9,922 nt of DNA from NCBI GenBank assembly GCA_900547255.1, contig URGC01000090.1:1-9922 (forward strand). The letters run 5' to 3'. The position numbers and the translations under genes are program-made. Position 1 is the stretch's first letter, and every line of letters begins with the position of its first letter. The notes beneath the pieces are model-generated. The model was not told where the DNA came from, ran no database searches, and saw nothing but the letters and a program-made list of their open reading frames with translations. Origin of the DNA: an uncultured Eubacterium sp. GTDB taxonomy: Bacteria; Bacillota; Clostridia; Lachnospirales; Lachnospiraceae. This document shows, piece after piece, positions 1-7,617 of the stretch.

Positions 1-2
1 AA

Positions 3-26
3 GGGGTCAAAATACCTTTTGACCCC
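3..26 (-). terminator. Hairpin, probable terminator of the leftward operon
   Basis: GGGGTCAAAA (3-12) and TTTTGACCCC (17-26) form a perfect 10-bp stem with the 4-nt loop TACC. Read leftward it lies just after the last possible reading frame of the leftward gene block, where a terminator is expected. The U-tract that would confirm intrinsic termination would fall beyond the window edge; only TT is visible at 1-2. It could instead be a copy of a dispersed palindromic repeat. Confidence 0.5.
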
Positions 27-30
27 AACA

Positions 31-123
31 TCATTCATATCCAGCCAAATATAATGTACCCCATGTAGTGGACACGCATATACAAAATAAATCCAACAAA
101 ATAAATGCTGGAATCTGCTTCAT
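31..123 (-). CDS. Possible 30-residue hydrophobic micropeptide
   Basis: A short leftward frame runs from ATG at 123 to TGA at 31-33. It begins MKQIPAFILLDLFC and ends LYLAGYE. The middle is largely hydrophobic (Ile, Leu, Phe, Cys, Val, Trp), enough for one short membrane segment, although one Asp (residue 11) falls inside it. An AAGGTG stretch (128-133) lies 4 nt upstream of the ATG and resembles the 3' part of a Shine-Dalgarno site. The frame starts 26 nt after the stop of the preceding gene and stops 4 nt before the hairpin at 3-26, so it fills the space between the last gene and the terminator. I recognise no family. A chance frame of this length is quite possible, so the call rests on position, ribosome binding site and hydrophobicity. 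Confidence 0.35.
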   Translation of the reverse strand: MKQIPAFILLDLFCICVSTTWGTLYLAGYE

Positions 124-149
124 AATACACCTTATGCCCCTCTGATTAT

Positions 150-1511
150 TTACCTGAACAAATCCTGCACATTTCCATCCTGAATCAGTGAATCTATCGA
201 TATAATCTGATTCAGCACCTTAATATTGCTCATCGCCTCCAACACTATCGTCTGATACTGGCTGTTAGTAAGCTTTGTCACATCTACGGCATTAGTGAAA
301 TCTGCTGCACTCACAGAAAGCCTGGTATCAGCAGATAATCCTGCCTGTCCATGATAAGATAATTTGATGTCATCTGAATTAATCTGTGATGCAAGCTTAT
401 ATGTGTTGTCATCTGCTCTCTCAAAAGAAGAAACCGCAGTATTATCTTTGTATGTCATATTATATGACAGATTAGTTATCTGACCTTTCAAAAAGCTTTC
501 AACAACCACGCTTCCACTGCTATCATCATCACTGCTGTTAATCTCGTATGCAACAATACGGCTGCCATCACCTACATAGATTGTCATGTCCAAGCCTTCA
601 AAGTCCTCAAGATGCTTTCTTACCGCACTCTTAAGCTTTTCTCTTGAATTCTTATAATATGAAGTTATAAGTGTTCTGTATCCTGATATTGAATCGTCAT
701 CATATATAGCTTCTATCGCAGCATCTGCGCCATCTATAAGCGCATCCTTAGTAATTGTCACAGTGTAACATGTTGTATTCTGCTTGTATGAGCCGCTTGA
801 ATATTCCTTATTGCCAACCTTTGAGTATGTAAATTCCTCTGCTGCCTTTGCAAAACCTTTCTGAATATCATCAACAACACTCTGGATTGCCTTGGAATAT
901 GAATCTCCCTCCTCCTTATCAACAGAATCGAGAAGCTTCAACATATAATCTATATCGCCCTTGTCAAATCCAATGTCAAACTTTGAGCCATTAACACTAT
1001 TAGATGATGAATTTTCGATATAATTTAACGCATCATCTAAGTTCATCTTATAATTATATGAACTTAACTGTGGAACTTTAAAATATAATGTGCTGCCATC
1101 AATATAGAAGTTAAGCGATGCCACTTCCAAAGCACTCTCATCAGCCGCTAATGAAATACTTCCGCCTAACGCCTTGGCGCCCATATCAATACCATAATTA
1201 TATTTAACAGTATTAGTATTGATATAATCAAGCATATTCCCAGACTGGTATGTCACATCATCATATGTGATATATCCTGTATAATTCTTGATTCCACCAT
1301 CTGTAATACCCTTGATAAATTCATCAATATCAACCTTAATATTGTCAGACAGCTCAACACTTGAATTCTTCATTGCCTGAATTGCTTTGTTGTTTGGGTC
1401 TGTAACATTTTTAATATATGGTGCTGCAAAATACACGCCAATACCCAGAACACATATCACAGCAACTATAATAGCTGCGAGTGTCACTCTTTTTTTAGCT
1501 GACTTTTCCAT
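150..1511 (-). CDS. Membrane-anchored extracytoplasmic protein of unknown function
   Basis: This 453-residue protein is not one I recognise. It starts with a short Lys/Arg-rich cytoplasmic segment (MEKSAKKR), followed by one strong membrane helix at about residues 9-31. The remaining ~420 residues are polar, rich in Ser, Asp, Asn and Tyr, and are predicted to lie outside the membrane. There is no lipobox cysteine and no clear signal-peptidase site, so it is probably an uncleaved N-in anchor. Cysteines are almost absent from the exported part and I see no catalytic motif or sorting signal. Its size and build resemble uncharacterised anchored proteins of Lachnospiraceae. It begins 26 nt after the folA stop and is probably the last full gene of the leftward operon. 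The ribosome binding site is modest: AAGAG close to the start and GAGGG further upstream. A role in the envelope is inference only. Confidence 0.8.
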   Translation of the reverse strand: MEKSAKKRVTLAAIIVAVICVLGIGVYFAAPYIKNVTDPNNKAIQAMKNSSVELSDNIKVDIDEFIKGITDGGIKNYTGYITYDDVTYQSGNMLDYINTNTVKYNYGIDMGAKALGGSISLAADESALEVASLNFYIDGSTLYFKVPQLSSYNYKMNLDDALNYIENSSSNSVNGSKFDIGFDKGDIDYMLKLLDSVDKEEGDSYSKAIQSVVDDIQKGFAKAAEEFTYSKVGNKEYSSGSYKQNTTCYTVTITKDALIDGADAAIEAIYDDDSISGYRTLITSYYKNSREKLKSAVRKHLEDFEGLDMTIYVGDGSRIVAYEINSSDDDSSGSVVVESFLKGQITNLSYNMTYKDNTAVSSFERADDNTYKLASQINSDDIKLSYHGQAGLSADTRLSVSAADFTNAVDVTKLTNSQYQTIVLEAMSNIKVLNQIISIDSLIQDGNVQDLFR

Positions 1512-1537
1512 TCTTATACTCTTGCCCTCTTTCTTAA

Positions 1538-2065
1538 CTATCTTACTTTTTTCTTTCTTACAACCAGATGCTTTATTCTTTCGTATTTTACAAATTCATA
1601 TATTATATCAAAATATGTCTTTTCTTCGCTTCTATCTGTAACCTTCCAGTCCTTATCATTGTCAAGGTCCGGAAAATGTCTGTCAGCATCATATACGTAA
1701 TCAATCTTTGTAAGGTCTGCGCCCTCGCAATATGGAAGAAACAGCTCATAGATAGATTGTCCACCTATAACATAGGCTTTTTTATCAGGATATTCGTCAA
1801 CCTTATCAAGTACTTCGTCAATATTATGACAAACTATAACATTATCCTGCTTTACCTTGTATTCCTCATTGTGTGTGAGAACTATATTCACTCTTCCGAT
1901 AAGTGCCGAGCTGTTAGGAAAACTTTCAAATGTCTTTCTTCCCATAATGACAACATTGCCATATGTCTCCTGACGGAATAACTGCATATCCTCAGGAATA
2001 TTTACAAGAAGTTTCCCAGCCTTGCCAATTCCCCAGTTATTATCAACTGACGCTAATATTCTCAT
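1538..2065 (-). CDS. folA: Dihydrofolate reductase
   Basis: This enzyme reduces 7,8-dihydrofolate to tetrahydrofolate with NADPH in the cytoplasm, supplying one-carbon units for thymidylate and purines. At 175 residues it is slightly longer than the usual ~160, with a basic C-terminal tail (RKKKVR). Family features are visible: the N-terminal strand RILASVDNNWGIG, the acidic active-site residue (Asp26 in IPEDM, matching Asp27 of the E. coli enzyme), the NADPH-binding VIMGRKTFES (about 39-48), VIGGQSIYELFLP (99-111), Thr119 in ADLTKID, and the closing strand YEFVKYER. The Trp found at position 22 in E. coli is absent, which is tolerated in the family. The start overlaps the 3' end of ptsI by 23 nt, with its ribosome binding site inside ptsI, so translation is probably coupled. 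No thymidylate synthase gene is adjacent. Confidence 0.95.
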   Translation of the reverse strand: MRILASVDNNWGIGKAGKLLVNIPEDMQLFRQETYGNVVIMGRKTFESFPNSSALIGRVNIVLTHNEEYKVKQDNVIVCHNIDEVLDKVDEYPDKKAYVIGGQSIYELFLPYCEGADLTKIDYVYDADRHFPDLDNDKDWKVTDRSEEKTYFDIIYEFVKYERIKHLVVRKKKVR

Positions 2066-3821
2066 TATTGCTCCTCTCCTTCTCTGATTTTGCTGCTATA
2101 TAATCATTAAGATAATTAGCCACTTCTTTTTCCGATTCAAACTGCATTACATGTGAAGCCACGCTGTCGGCTTCCTTTCTTGTCCATCCCGCTATATTCT
2201 TTCTCGTCTCAAGGATTCTTGATGGCGATACAGAGAATTCATCTAGTCCAAATGATATAAGAAGCGGAATCATTCCCGGATTAGCTGCTGCCTCACCGCA
2301 CATTCCGACCTCAATTCCTGCCTGTCTTGCACAGCTTATGATGTGCCTTATCGACCTTAAAACTGCCGGATTGTATACAGAATACAGATATGCAACATTT
2401 TCATTGCCTCTGTCAACTGCCATAGTGTACTGTGTCAGGTCATTCGTTCCTATTGAAAAGAAATCTGCCTTCGCCGCTAATATGTCAGCAATCAGTGCAG
2501 CCGCCGGTGTCTCAATCATAACACCAACCTGTATATTCTTATCATAAGGTATCTCTTTCTTGTCAAAATCCTTACAGATGTCAGATATTATCTTTCTTGT
2601 TGATATCACCTCATCCACATTTGTAACAAGCGGAAGCATTATTCTTATATTACCATATGCACTGGCTCTTATAATAGCCTTTAGCTGTGTTATGAATACA
2701 TCAACTCTTCCAAGGCAGTATCTTATAGCCCTGTAGCCTAAAAACGGATTGCTCTCCCTGGCAAGTCCCATATACGGAATATCCTTGTCGCCCCCGATAT
2801 CAAGAGTTCTTATTGTTACAAATCTGCCCTTGGCAAGAACCGCCGCGCGCTTGTATGCCTCAAACTGGACTTCCTCTGTAGGCATTGAATTACCCTCAAG
2901 GAAGAAAAACTCTGTACGGAACAGTCCGACACCCTCTGCACCCAGATTCATAGCCTTGGCACAGTCCTTATCATTACCTATATTCGCTGCAAGGCAGAAC
3001 CGCTCATCATCTTTGGTTCTTGTATCTTTATCTATGTACTGCTTTAGTTCCTCAATGCGCTCATCATATCTTTTTTTCTTTTTCCTGTAGATAGCAACCG
3101 TTTTGTCAAGAGGCTTTACGAATACCTCGCCATATTCGCCATCAACAATAATGTCATCACCATCTGCGACCTCATTGCATATGTCAGGAACACTTAATAC
3201 AGCAGGTATCTCTAATGCCCTCGCAAGTATCGCCGCATGTGATGTCTCGCCGCCTTTCATGGCTACAATCGCCGCCACATGCTGTGTATCCATGTTAGCT
3301 GTGATTGATGGTCTTAACTCGTCCGCAACAATAACGGTATTCTCTGGAAGGCTCGATAAATCCACATTTTCTTCACCAGTAAGAATACAGATAAGCCTGT
3401 CCTTTATATCTTCTATATCAGCAACCCTCTGTCTCATGACCTCGCTGTCCATCGCCGCAAACATTCCGGCATACATGCCACACACCTGTCTTATGGCATC
3501 CTCAGCCGTCATATTATTGTCAATACAGTCATATACGCCATTGACAAGCTCCTCATCCGATGCAAGATATATCTGGTTTTTTAAGATAAGTGCTGTGTTG
3601 TCATCACTGTTGAGCTTGGCTTTCAGCCCATCAATCATCACATTAGTGTTATCTATGAACTGCTGCCGCGCTTTGTCAAAATGTTCCCTCTCAACTGCCG
3701 CATTGACTTCCTCAGCAGACTTTGATTTATCATCACTGACATCTTTACTGTCCACCACATTTTTAATTAAAAGCACATGTCCAATGCCGATTCCACCTGA
3801 TGTTCCAATACCTCTAAGCAT
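2043..3821 (-). CDS. ptsI: PTS enzyme I (phosphoenolpyruvate-protein phosphotransferase)
   Basis: Enzyme I takes phosphate from phosphoenolpyruvate onto a histidine and passes it to HPr, starting the sugar phosphotransferase chain. This copy has 592 residues, slightly longer than typical (~570-575). The N-terminal part holds the HPr-binding and phosphohistidine domain, with His195 in GGETSHAAILARALEIP. The C-terminal PEP-binding barrel shows FRTEF (302-306), DIGGDKDIPYM (341-351), GYRAIRYCL, MIETPAA (435-441), FFSIGTNDLTQYTMAVDRGN (454-473) and the acid-base Cys508 in GMCGEAAANPG. All key residues are present, so it should be active. One oddity is Glu192 where many enzymes I have Arg (GGRTSH). 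No HPr gene lies next to it. GGGAGG sits 7 nt upstream of the ATG, and the preceding gene ends 18 nt away. Confidence 0.95.
   Translation of the reverse strand: MLRGIGTSGGIGIGHVLLIKNVVDSKDVSDDKSKSAEEVNAAVEREHFDKARQQFIDNTNVMIDGLKAKLNSDDNTALILKNQIYLASDEELVNGVYDCIDNNMTAEDAIRQVCGMYAGMFAAMDSEVMRQRVADIEDIKDRLICILTGEENVDLSSLPENTVIVADELRPSITANMDTQHVAAIVAMKGGETSHAAILARALEIPAVLSVPDICNEVADGDDIIVDGEYGEVFVKPLDKTVAIYRKKKKRYDERIEELKQYIDKDTRTKDDERFCLAANIGNDKDCAKAMNLGAEGVGLFRTEFFFLEGNSMPTEEVQFEAYKRAAVLAKGRFVTIRTLDIGGDKDIPYMGLARESNPFLGYRAIRYCLGRVDVFITQLKAIIRASAYGNIRIMLPLVTNVDEVISTRKIISDICKDFDKKEIPYDKNIQVGVMIETPAAALIADILAAKADFFSIGTNDLTQYTMAVDRGNENVAYLYSVYNPAVLRSIRHIISCARQAGIEVGMCGEAAANPGMIPLLISFGLDEFSVSPSRILETRKNIAGWTRKEADSVASHVMQFESEKEVANYLNDYIAAKSEKERSNNENISVS
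2070..2081 (-). promoter_or_regulatory. folA ribosome binding site inside the 3' end of ptsI
   Basis: Read leftward, AAGGAGAGGAGC gives two overlapping Shine-Dalgarno cores. The near one, GGAG, ends 5 nt before the folA ATG; AAGGAG ends 10 nt before it. Both lie in codons of the last residues of ptsI, so ribosomes finishing ptsI would uncover or directly reuse the folA start. This supports ATG at 2065 as the folA start. Confidence 0.75.
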
Positions 3822-3839
3822 TCCTTATCCTCCCAAAGC

Positions 3840-5648
3840 CTACCTGTTAAATACATACTTTGACATGTTAACTATTGTCTCACTCGTATCTCTTGAATAT
3901 ACTGTCTCACGCGCAAGAACCGGGTCATCTGATATAATGTTGTCCACACCTTTGTTAGTCAGATTCTTAATTGATGACTGGTTATTGACAGTCCACGCAT
4001 GAATCTGCTTGCCTGAATTGTGTATCGCATCAACCATTCTCTTGGTAAGGAACGCCGCATTAACACTAAAGAAATCCACATCATCCATATTGTAGAAATC
4101 CCCATATGCAACAACCAGTATATACCCAACCTGGATATCCGGTTGAAGCTGCTTCACCCTTCTTAAAAGGTCAATCTCAAATGATGTGACAACGCACTCA
4201 TCCTGCATTCCTTTATCTTCAATCATATCTGCTACCTTATCAGCAACAGATAATCCATAATCACCTGATTTAATCTCGATATTGACTTTAATCCTGCCCT
4301 TGGCAAAATCAAGCACTTCCTCTAATGTAGGAACCTGCTCACCGGCGTATTCCTTACTGTAATACGAACCGGCATCAAGGCATTTCACCTCTTCGAGTGT
4401 CATATCCGATATATTCCTGTTAACACCTGTGGTACGCAGTGCATTGCTGTCATGCATTATGACAAGCTCTCCATCTTTTGTCATCTGGACATCAAGCTCT
4501 ATATAATCTGCCATATTAGTGACAGCCTGCTCAAATGCTGCCATAGTATTCTCCGGTGCTGACAGGCTTGCTCCTCTGTGCGCCGTTATATTAGTCTCAT
4601 GGAATATGGCAATCCTTTCAAACGGATTTTTGTTAAATCCAATCGCAATATACACAACATTTACTGCTATAGAGAGTGCAAGCACTATATAATAGACTTC
4701 TTTACGTCTTAATTTATATTTTCGTGTACATTTTATTATCTCAAATTCTATATCATCTTTATCATAAAATGTATAGAACATGTTAGACACCAGCGCAAAT
4801 GATAATGGAATCGCTGTATACACAAGAATAAACTTGGTTCCTACTCTTATATATTTAAGGACAGAAAGATATATGGCACTTCCCATATATGCCATATCAA
4901 GCAGCTTTACACCTGCAACAAGTATCACTGATATTATAATGTAAAAAAATACAACAAGACCGAGAATTATAATATTATACAGCACAAGTGATAATATCAC
5001 CTTTATGAGATTGCCCTTTACAATGCGGACACTCTCACTACACGCCTCTTTTATAGATCTGCCCGTAAGCATCGCTATTGAAAAAACTAAAATTCTTGGA
5101 ATTACATATATAAACAATGCCGCAAGACCTATTACAAGAAGCCATTTGTATAGCCAGAAGCCATTGATGACATACATACGGAAAACATTTCTTGTAGTCT
5201 GTGTAAGAACAAGATTACATGTAACCACTATGTTGACTGTCAGCAATGAGACAAAGAAGTACATAATAACCGGGATTCTTTTGAAATCAAGAATATCCCT
5301 GACATTTTTAAATGCTGTGATAGCAATATCAAGCATTGTAACGTCGCTCCCCTGCCTGTCCGCCTCAAAGCACACTAAAAGATATGACATCTCGAACACA
5401 CAGTATGCAACGAACAGCATAAGAGCTATAAGTATAACAATCCATGTAACCGGATTAGACAGAATCTTTAAGATATATTCATTAGTAAGATAATTGACAC
5501 CTGAAACTTTAAGGACTGCCTCAAGCAAAAGTATAAGAAGAGGATATACAATGGCTGTTGCACCCAGCTTGTATACAAGCTCAAATAGTATTATCTTTCT
5601 GCCACAGGATTTAAGCCTGCTTACACTTTCCTTAACGCCCAAAAACAT
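3840..5648 (-). CDS. Membrane-anchored glycerophosphodiester phosphodiesterase
   Basis: This 602-residue protein has two parts. Residues ~1-340 contain about seven hydrophobic helices (near 25-48, 67-95, 127-150, 166-190, 214-246, 258-290, 318-338) and resemble the GPDPase membrane domain. Residues ~352-582 form a GDPD TIM barrel. Catalytic motifs are visible: HRGASLSAPENT (His357, Arg358), ELDVQ (Glu384, Asp386), MHD (His399), NIEIK (Glu456, Glu458, Lys460) and HAWTVNN (550-556), with VDNIISDDP near the end. The family hydrolyses glycerophosphodiesters, or lipid- or teichoic-acid-linked glycerophosphate, to glycerol-3-phosphate and an alcohol, using a divalent metal. The fused membrane part suggests a membrane or cell-wall polymer substrate rather than scavenged soluble diesters. 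It starts 14 nt after the CmpB-like gene and ends 18 nt before ptsI. The exact substrate cannot be read from sequence. Confidence 0.9.
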   Translation of the reverse strand: MFLGVKESVSRLKSCGRKIILFELVYKLGATAIVYPLLILLLEAVLKVSGVNYLTNEYILKILSNPVTWIVILIALMLFVAYCVFEMSYLLVCFEADRQGSDVTMLDIAITAFKNVRDILDFKRIPVIMYFFVSLLTVNIVVTCNLVLTQTTRNVFRMYVINGFWLYKWLLVIGLAALFIYVIPRILVFSIAMLTGRSIKEACSESVRIVKGNLIKVILSLVLYNIIILGLVVFFYIIISVILVAGVKLLDMAYMGSAIYLSVLKYIRVGTKFILVYTAIPLSFALVSNMFYTFYDKDDIEFEIIKCTRKYKLRRKEVYYIVLALSIAVNVVYIAIGFNKNPFERIAIFHETNITAHRGASLSAPENTMAAFEQAVTNMADYIELDVQMTKDGELVIMHDSNALRTTGVNRNISDMTLEEVKCLDAGSYYSKEYAGEQVPTLEEVLDFAKGRIKVNIEIKSGDYGLSVADKVADMIEDKGMQDECVVTSFEIDLLRRVKQLQPDIQVGYILVVAYGDFYNMDDVDFFSVNAAFLTKRMVDAIHNSGKQIHAWTVNNQSSIKNLTNKGVDNIISDDPVLARETVYSRDTSETIVNMSKYVFNR

Positions 5649-5662
5649 CAGTCAACCATCTC

Positions 5663-6253
5663 TTATCTTTTTCTAATCCTTGACACCAGCTCTTCAAGCT
5701 GATGCTCTCCTATCTTTGGAATATTGACATTTAACCTTTTAGTAAAATTCAGACTGAAATCCACCAGATATGCCAGTGTAAGGACTCCACCCACAACGGC
5801 TGCTATCTGCGGATTGATAAGAATTACCAGTGACTCTATGAACAGATTGACAAATCCGAACAGAAGCACTGCTATAACGCCCCAGCCTATTGTGCTTTCC
5901 AGACACAGGATACCCTTATAATTAAATGGAAGATGGTCATAATTCCACCACACCTCGCCAAATAATTTAAGCATAACCTGTGCTGTCAAGAACTCAAATG
6001 CTGTTGCACATATACTTCCAAATGCAAATAATGCAATATAATTATTCTCAATAGGCTTGAAGATATTGAACGCAATAAATACACCAAAGCCATATATAAC
6101 GCAGAAAGGCATCTTGGCAAAGCCTCTGTTCTCCCAGCGTCCAAGCTGGATTCGTATGACTATGCACTCCATCATCCAGCCAAGAAAGCTATATATAAAA
6201 AACCATATTGCAAGCTGACCTACTGTCATGCCTCTGAATATTATATCGCTCAT
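5663..6253 (-). CDS. CmpB-like multi-pass membrane protein (putative ABC-transporter type IV family)
   Basis: The 196-residue protein has about five membrane helices (near 12-32, 49-65, 72-96, 119-140, 146-168) and a short charged C-terminal tail. Motifs fit the Pfam group called putative ABC-transporter type IV (CmpB-like), common in Clostridia: FLGWMMECIV, ENRGF, PFCVIYGFG, then FEFLTAQVMLKLFGEVWWNY and PFNYKGILCLESTIGWG. Despite the family name, no ATPase or binding-protein gene is nearby and transport has not been demonstrated for the group as far as I know, so the function is open. It has an AGGGGA ribosome binding site. It begins 87 nt after the icd stop and is followed 14 nt later by the membrane phosphodiesterase, suggesting a shared membrane-related role; this is inference from position only. 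Confidence 0.8.
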   Translation of the reverse strand: MSDIIFRGMTVGQLAIWFFIYSFLGWMMECIVIRIQLGRWENRGFAKMPFCVIYGFGVFIAFNIFKPIENNYIALFAFGSICATAFEFLTAQVMLKLFGEVWWNYDHLPFNYKGILCLESTIGWGVIAVLLFGFVNLFIESLVILINPQIAAVVGGVLTLAYLVDFSLNFTKRLNVNIPKIGEHQLEELVSRIRKR

Positions 6254-6340
6254 TATCTTCCCCTACCTTAATTAAATTAACTTATGCTTACAAGCTGTCA
6301 TTGTAAAGCATGTTGAAATCTTTTGTTTTCTGACTTCATA

Positions 6341-7549
6341 TTATAATATGCTGTCAAGTGTCTTTCTGATCTCCTTGATGAAATCCTGTGTATTGCATGT
6401 TACAGGGTTTGGAAGAGTTGTTATAATAGCAAGATCCTTAGTCATCTTACCGCTCTCAATAGTCTTGATACAAGCCTCCTCAAGCTTATCAGCAAATGCT
6501 TCAAGCTCAGGTATGTTATCAAGCTCTCCTCTCTTTCTTAAAGCTCCTGTCCATGCAAATATAGTTGCTATTGGGTTAGTAGATGTCTCCTCACCCTTAA
6601 GATGCTTATAATAATGTCTCTGCACTGTTCCGTGAGCAGCCTCATACTCATAATATCCCTTAGGAGATACAAGAACTGATGTCATCATTGAGAGTGAGCC
6701 AAATGCTGTTGCAAGCATATCACTCATAACATCACCATCATAGTTCTTACAAGCCCAGATAAATCCGCCCTCTGAACGAACTACTCTGGCTACTGCATCA
6801 TCTATAAGTGTATAGAAGTATTCTATTCCTGCTTCCTTGAACTTATCCGCATATTCTTTGTCATATACTTCCTGGAATATATCCTTGAATGTATGGTCAT
6901 ACTTCTTAGATATAGTATCCTTAGTTGCAAACCATAAATCCTGCTTAGTATCAAGCGCATAACCAAAACAGCTTCTTGCAAAGCTCTCGATTGAGTCATT
7001 CTTGTTATGCATACCCTGAATAATGCCAGGACCCTCAAATTCATGGATTGTCTCTCTTGAAACATTGCCATTCTCATCTGTAAATACAAGCTCAGCCTTA
7101 CCCTTGCCTGCAATCTTCATCTCAACACCCTTATATACATCACCATAAGCATGTCTTGCGATAGTGATAGGCTTCTTCCATGTTCTTATGTAAGGCTCAA
7201 TACCTTTAACAATAATAGGTGCTCTGAATACTGTACCATCAAGTATAGCTCTTATAGTACCATTAGGGCTTTTGTACATCTCTTTTAAGTTATACTCTGT
7301 CATACGTGCTGCATTAGGTGTGATTGTTGCACACTTAACTGCAACACCATACTTCTTAGTAGCCTCAGCAGAATCAATTGTAACCTGATCATTAGTCTCA
7401 TTTCTATGTTCAAGTCCAAGATCATAATACTCTGTCTTAAGGTCTATATATGGAGTAAGGAGTTCTTCCTTGATAAGTCCCCATAAAACTCTTGTCATCT
7501 CATCTCCATCCATCTCAACTAATGGAGTTGTCATGTTAATTCTGCTCAT
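6341..7549 (-). CDS. icd: NADP-dependent isocitrate dehydrogenase, eukaryote-like dimeric type
   Basis: This enzyme converts isocitrate to 2-oxoglutarate and CO2 with reduction of NADP+. The 402-residue sequence matches the subfamily that includes eukaryotic cytosolic IDH, not the ~416-residue E. coli type. Visible residues include Ser94, Asn96 and Arg100 in SPNGTIR, Arg109, Arg132 and Tyr136 in ARHAYGDVY, Lys210 in ATKDTI, the metal ligands Asp250, Asp273 and Asp277 (LIDD; YDGDVMSD), and the NADP region AAHGTVQRHY (His306, Arg311). Numbering up to Arg132 coincides with human IDH1. In a fermentative anaerobe the likely job is supplying 2-oxoglutarate for glutamate synthesis and NADPH. AGGAGG at 7561-7566 lies 11 nt upstream of the ATG, a long spacing. 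It is divergent from asnB and read from the promoter at 7589-7617. Confidence 0.95.
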   Translation of the reverse strand: MSRINMTTPLVEMDGDEMTRVLWGLIKEELLTPYIDLKTEYYDLGLEHRNETNDQVTIDSAEATKKYGVAVKCATITPNAARMTEYNLKEMYKSPNGTIRAILDGTVFRAPIIVKGIEPYIRTWKKPITIARHAYGDVYKGVEMKIAGKGKAELVFTDENGNVSRETIHEFEGPGIIQGMHNKNDSIESFARSCFGYALDTKQDLWFATKDTISKKYDHTFKDIFQEVYDKEYADKFKEAGIEYFYTLIDDAVARVVRSEGGFIWACKNYDGDVMSDMLATAFGSLSMMTSVLVSPKGYYEYEAAHGTVQRHYYKHLKGEETSTNPIATIFAWTGALRKRGELDNIPELEAFADKLEEACIKTIESGKMTKDLAIITTLPNPVTCNTQDFIKEIRKTLDSIL

Positions 7550-7588
7550 AGCTCTTTCGCCCTCCTGATTATTGCATATCTGGTCATC

Positions 7589-7617
7589 ATAATACCATAT
7601 TTTTTACATATGGTCAA
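7589..7617 (-). promoter_or_regulatory. Promoter of icd
   Basis: On the minus strand there is a -35 box TTGACC (7612-7617), a 17-nt spacer and a -10 box TATTAT (7589-7594), preceded by TGG, an extended -10. The expected transcription start is near 7582, leaving a leader of about 33 nt with the ribosome binding site. The -35 box overlaps the left arm of the 17-bp inverted repeat, and a second palindrome (7594-7614) spans the spacer. Confidence 0.7.
7594..7614. promoter_or_regulatory. 21-bp palindrome within the icd promoter, possible operator
   Basis: ACCATAT (7594-7600) and ATATGGT (7608-7614) are perfect reverse complements separated by 7 nt. The palindrome fills the spacer of the icd promoter and touches both its -10 and -35 boxes, the classic place for a repressor dimer. 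Because it lies upstream of the icd start point it acts, if at all, as DNA. With 7-bp arms in AT-rich DNA, chance cannot be excluded. Confidence 0.4.

Noticed and set aside
3103..4002. 299-residue rightward open frame opposite ptsI
   Set aside because: It is antisense to a clear enzyme I gene, Ser/Thr/Ile-rich with no domain, and crosses the ptsI-GDPD junction; a typical shadow frame.
6279..6309. Possible promoter (TTTACA-17-TAAGTT, minus strand) and a bulged GCTTACAA hairpin between icd and the CmpB-like gene
   Set aside because: The -10 is poor and the hairpin has a bulge and no following T-run, so neither a promoter nor a terminator can be claimed. Whether icd is co-transcribed with the downstream genes stays open.
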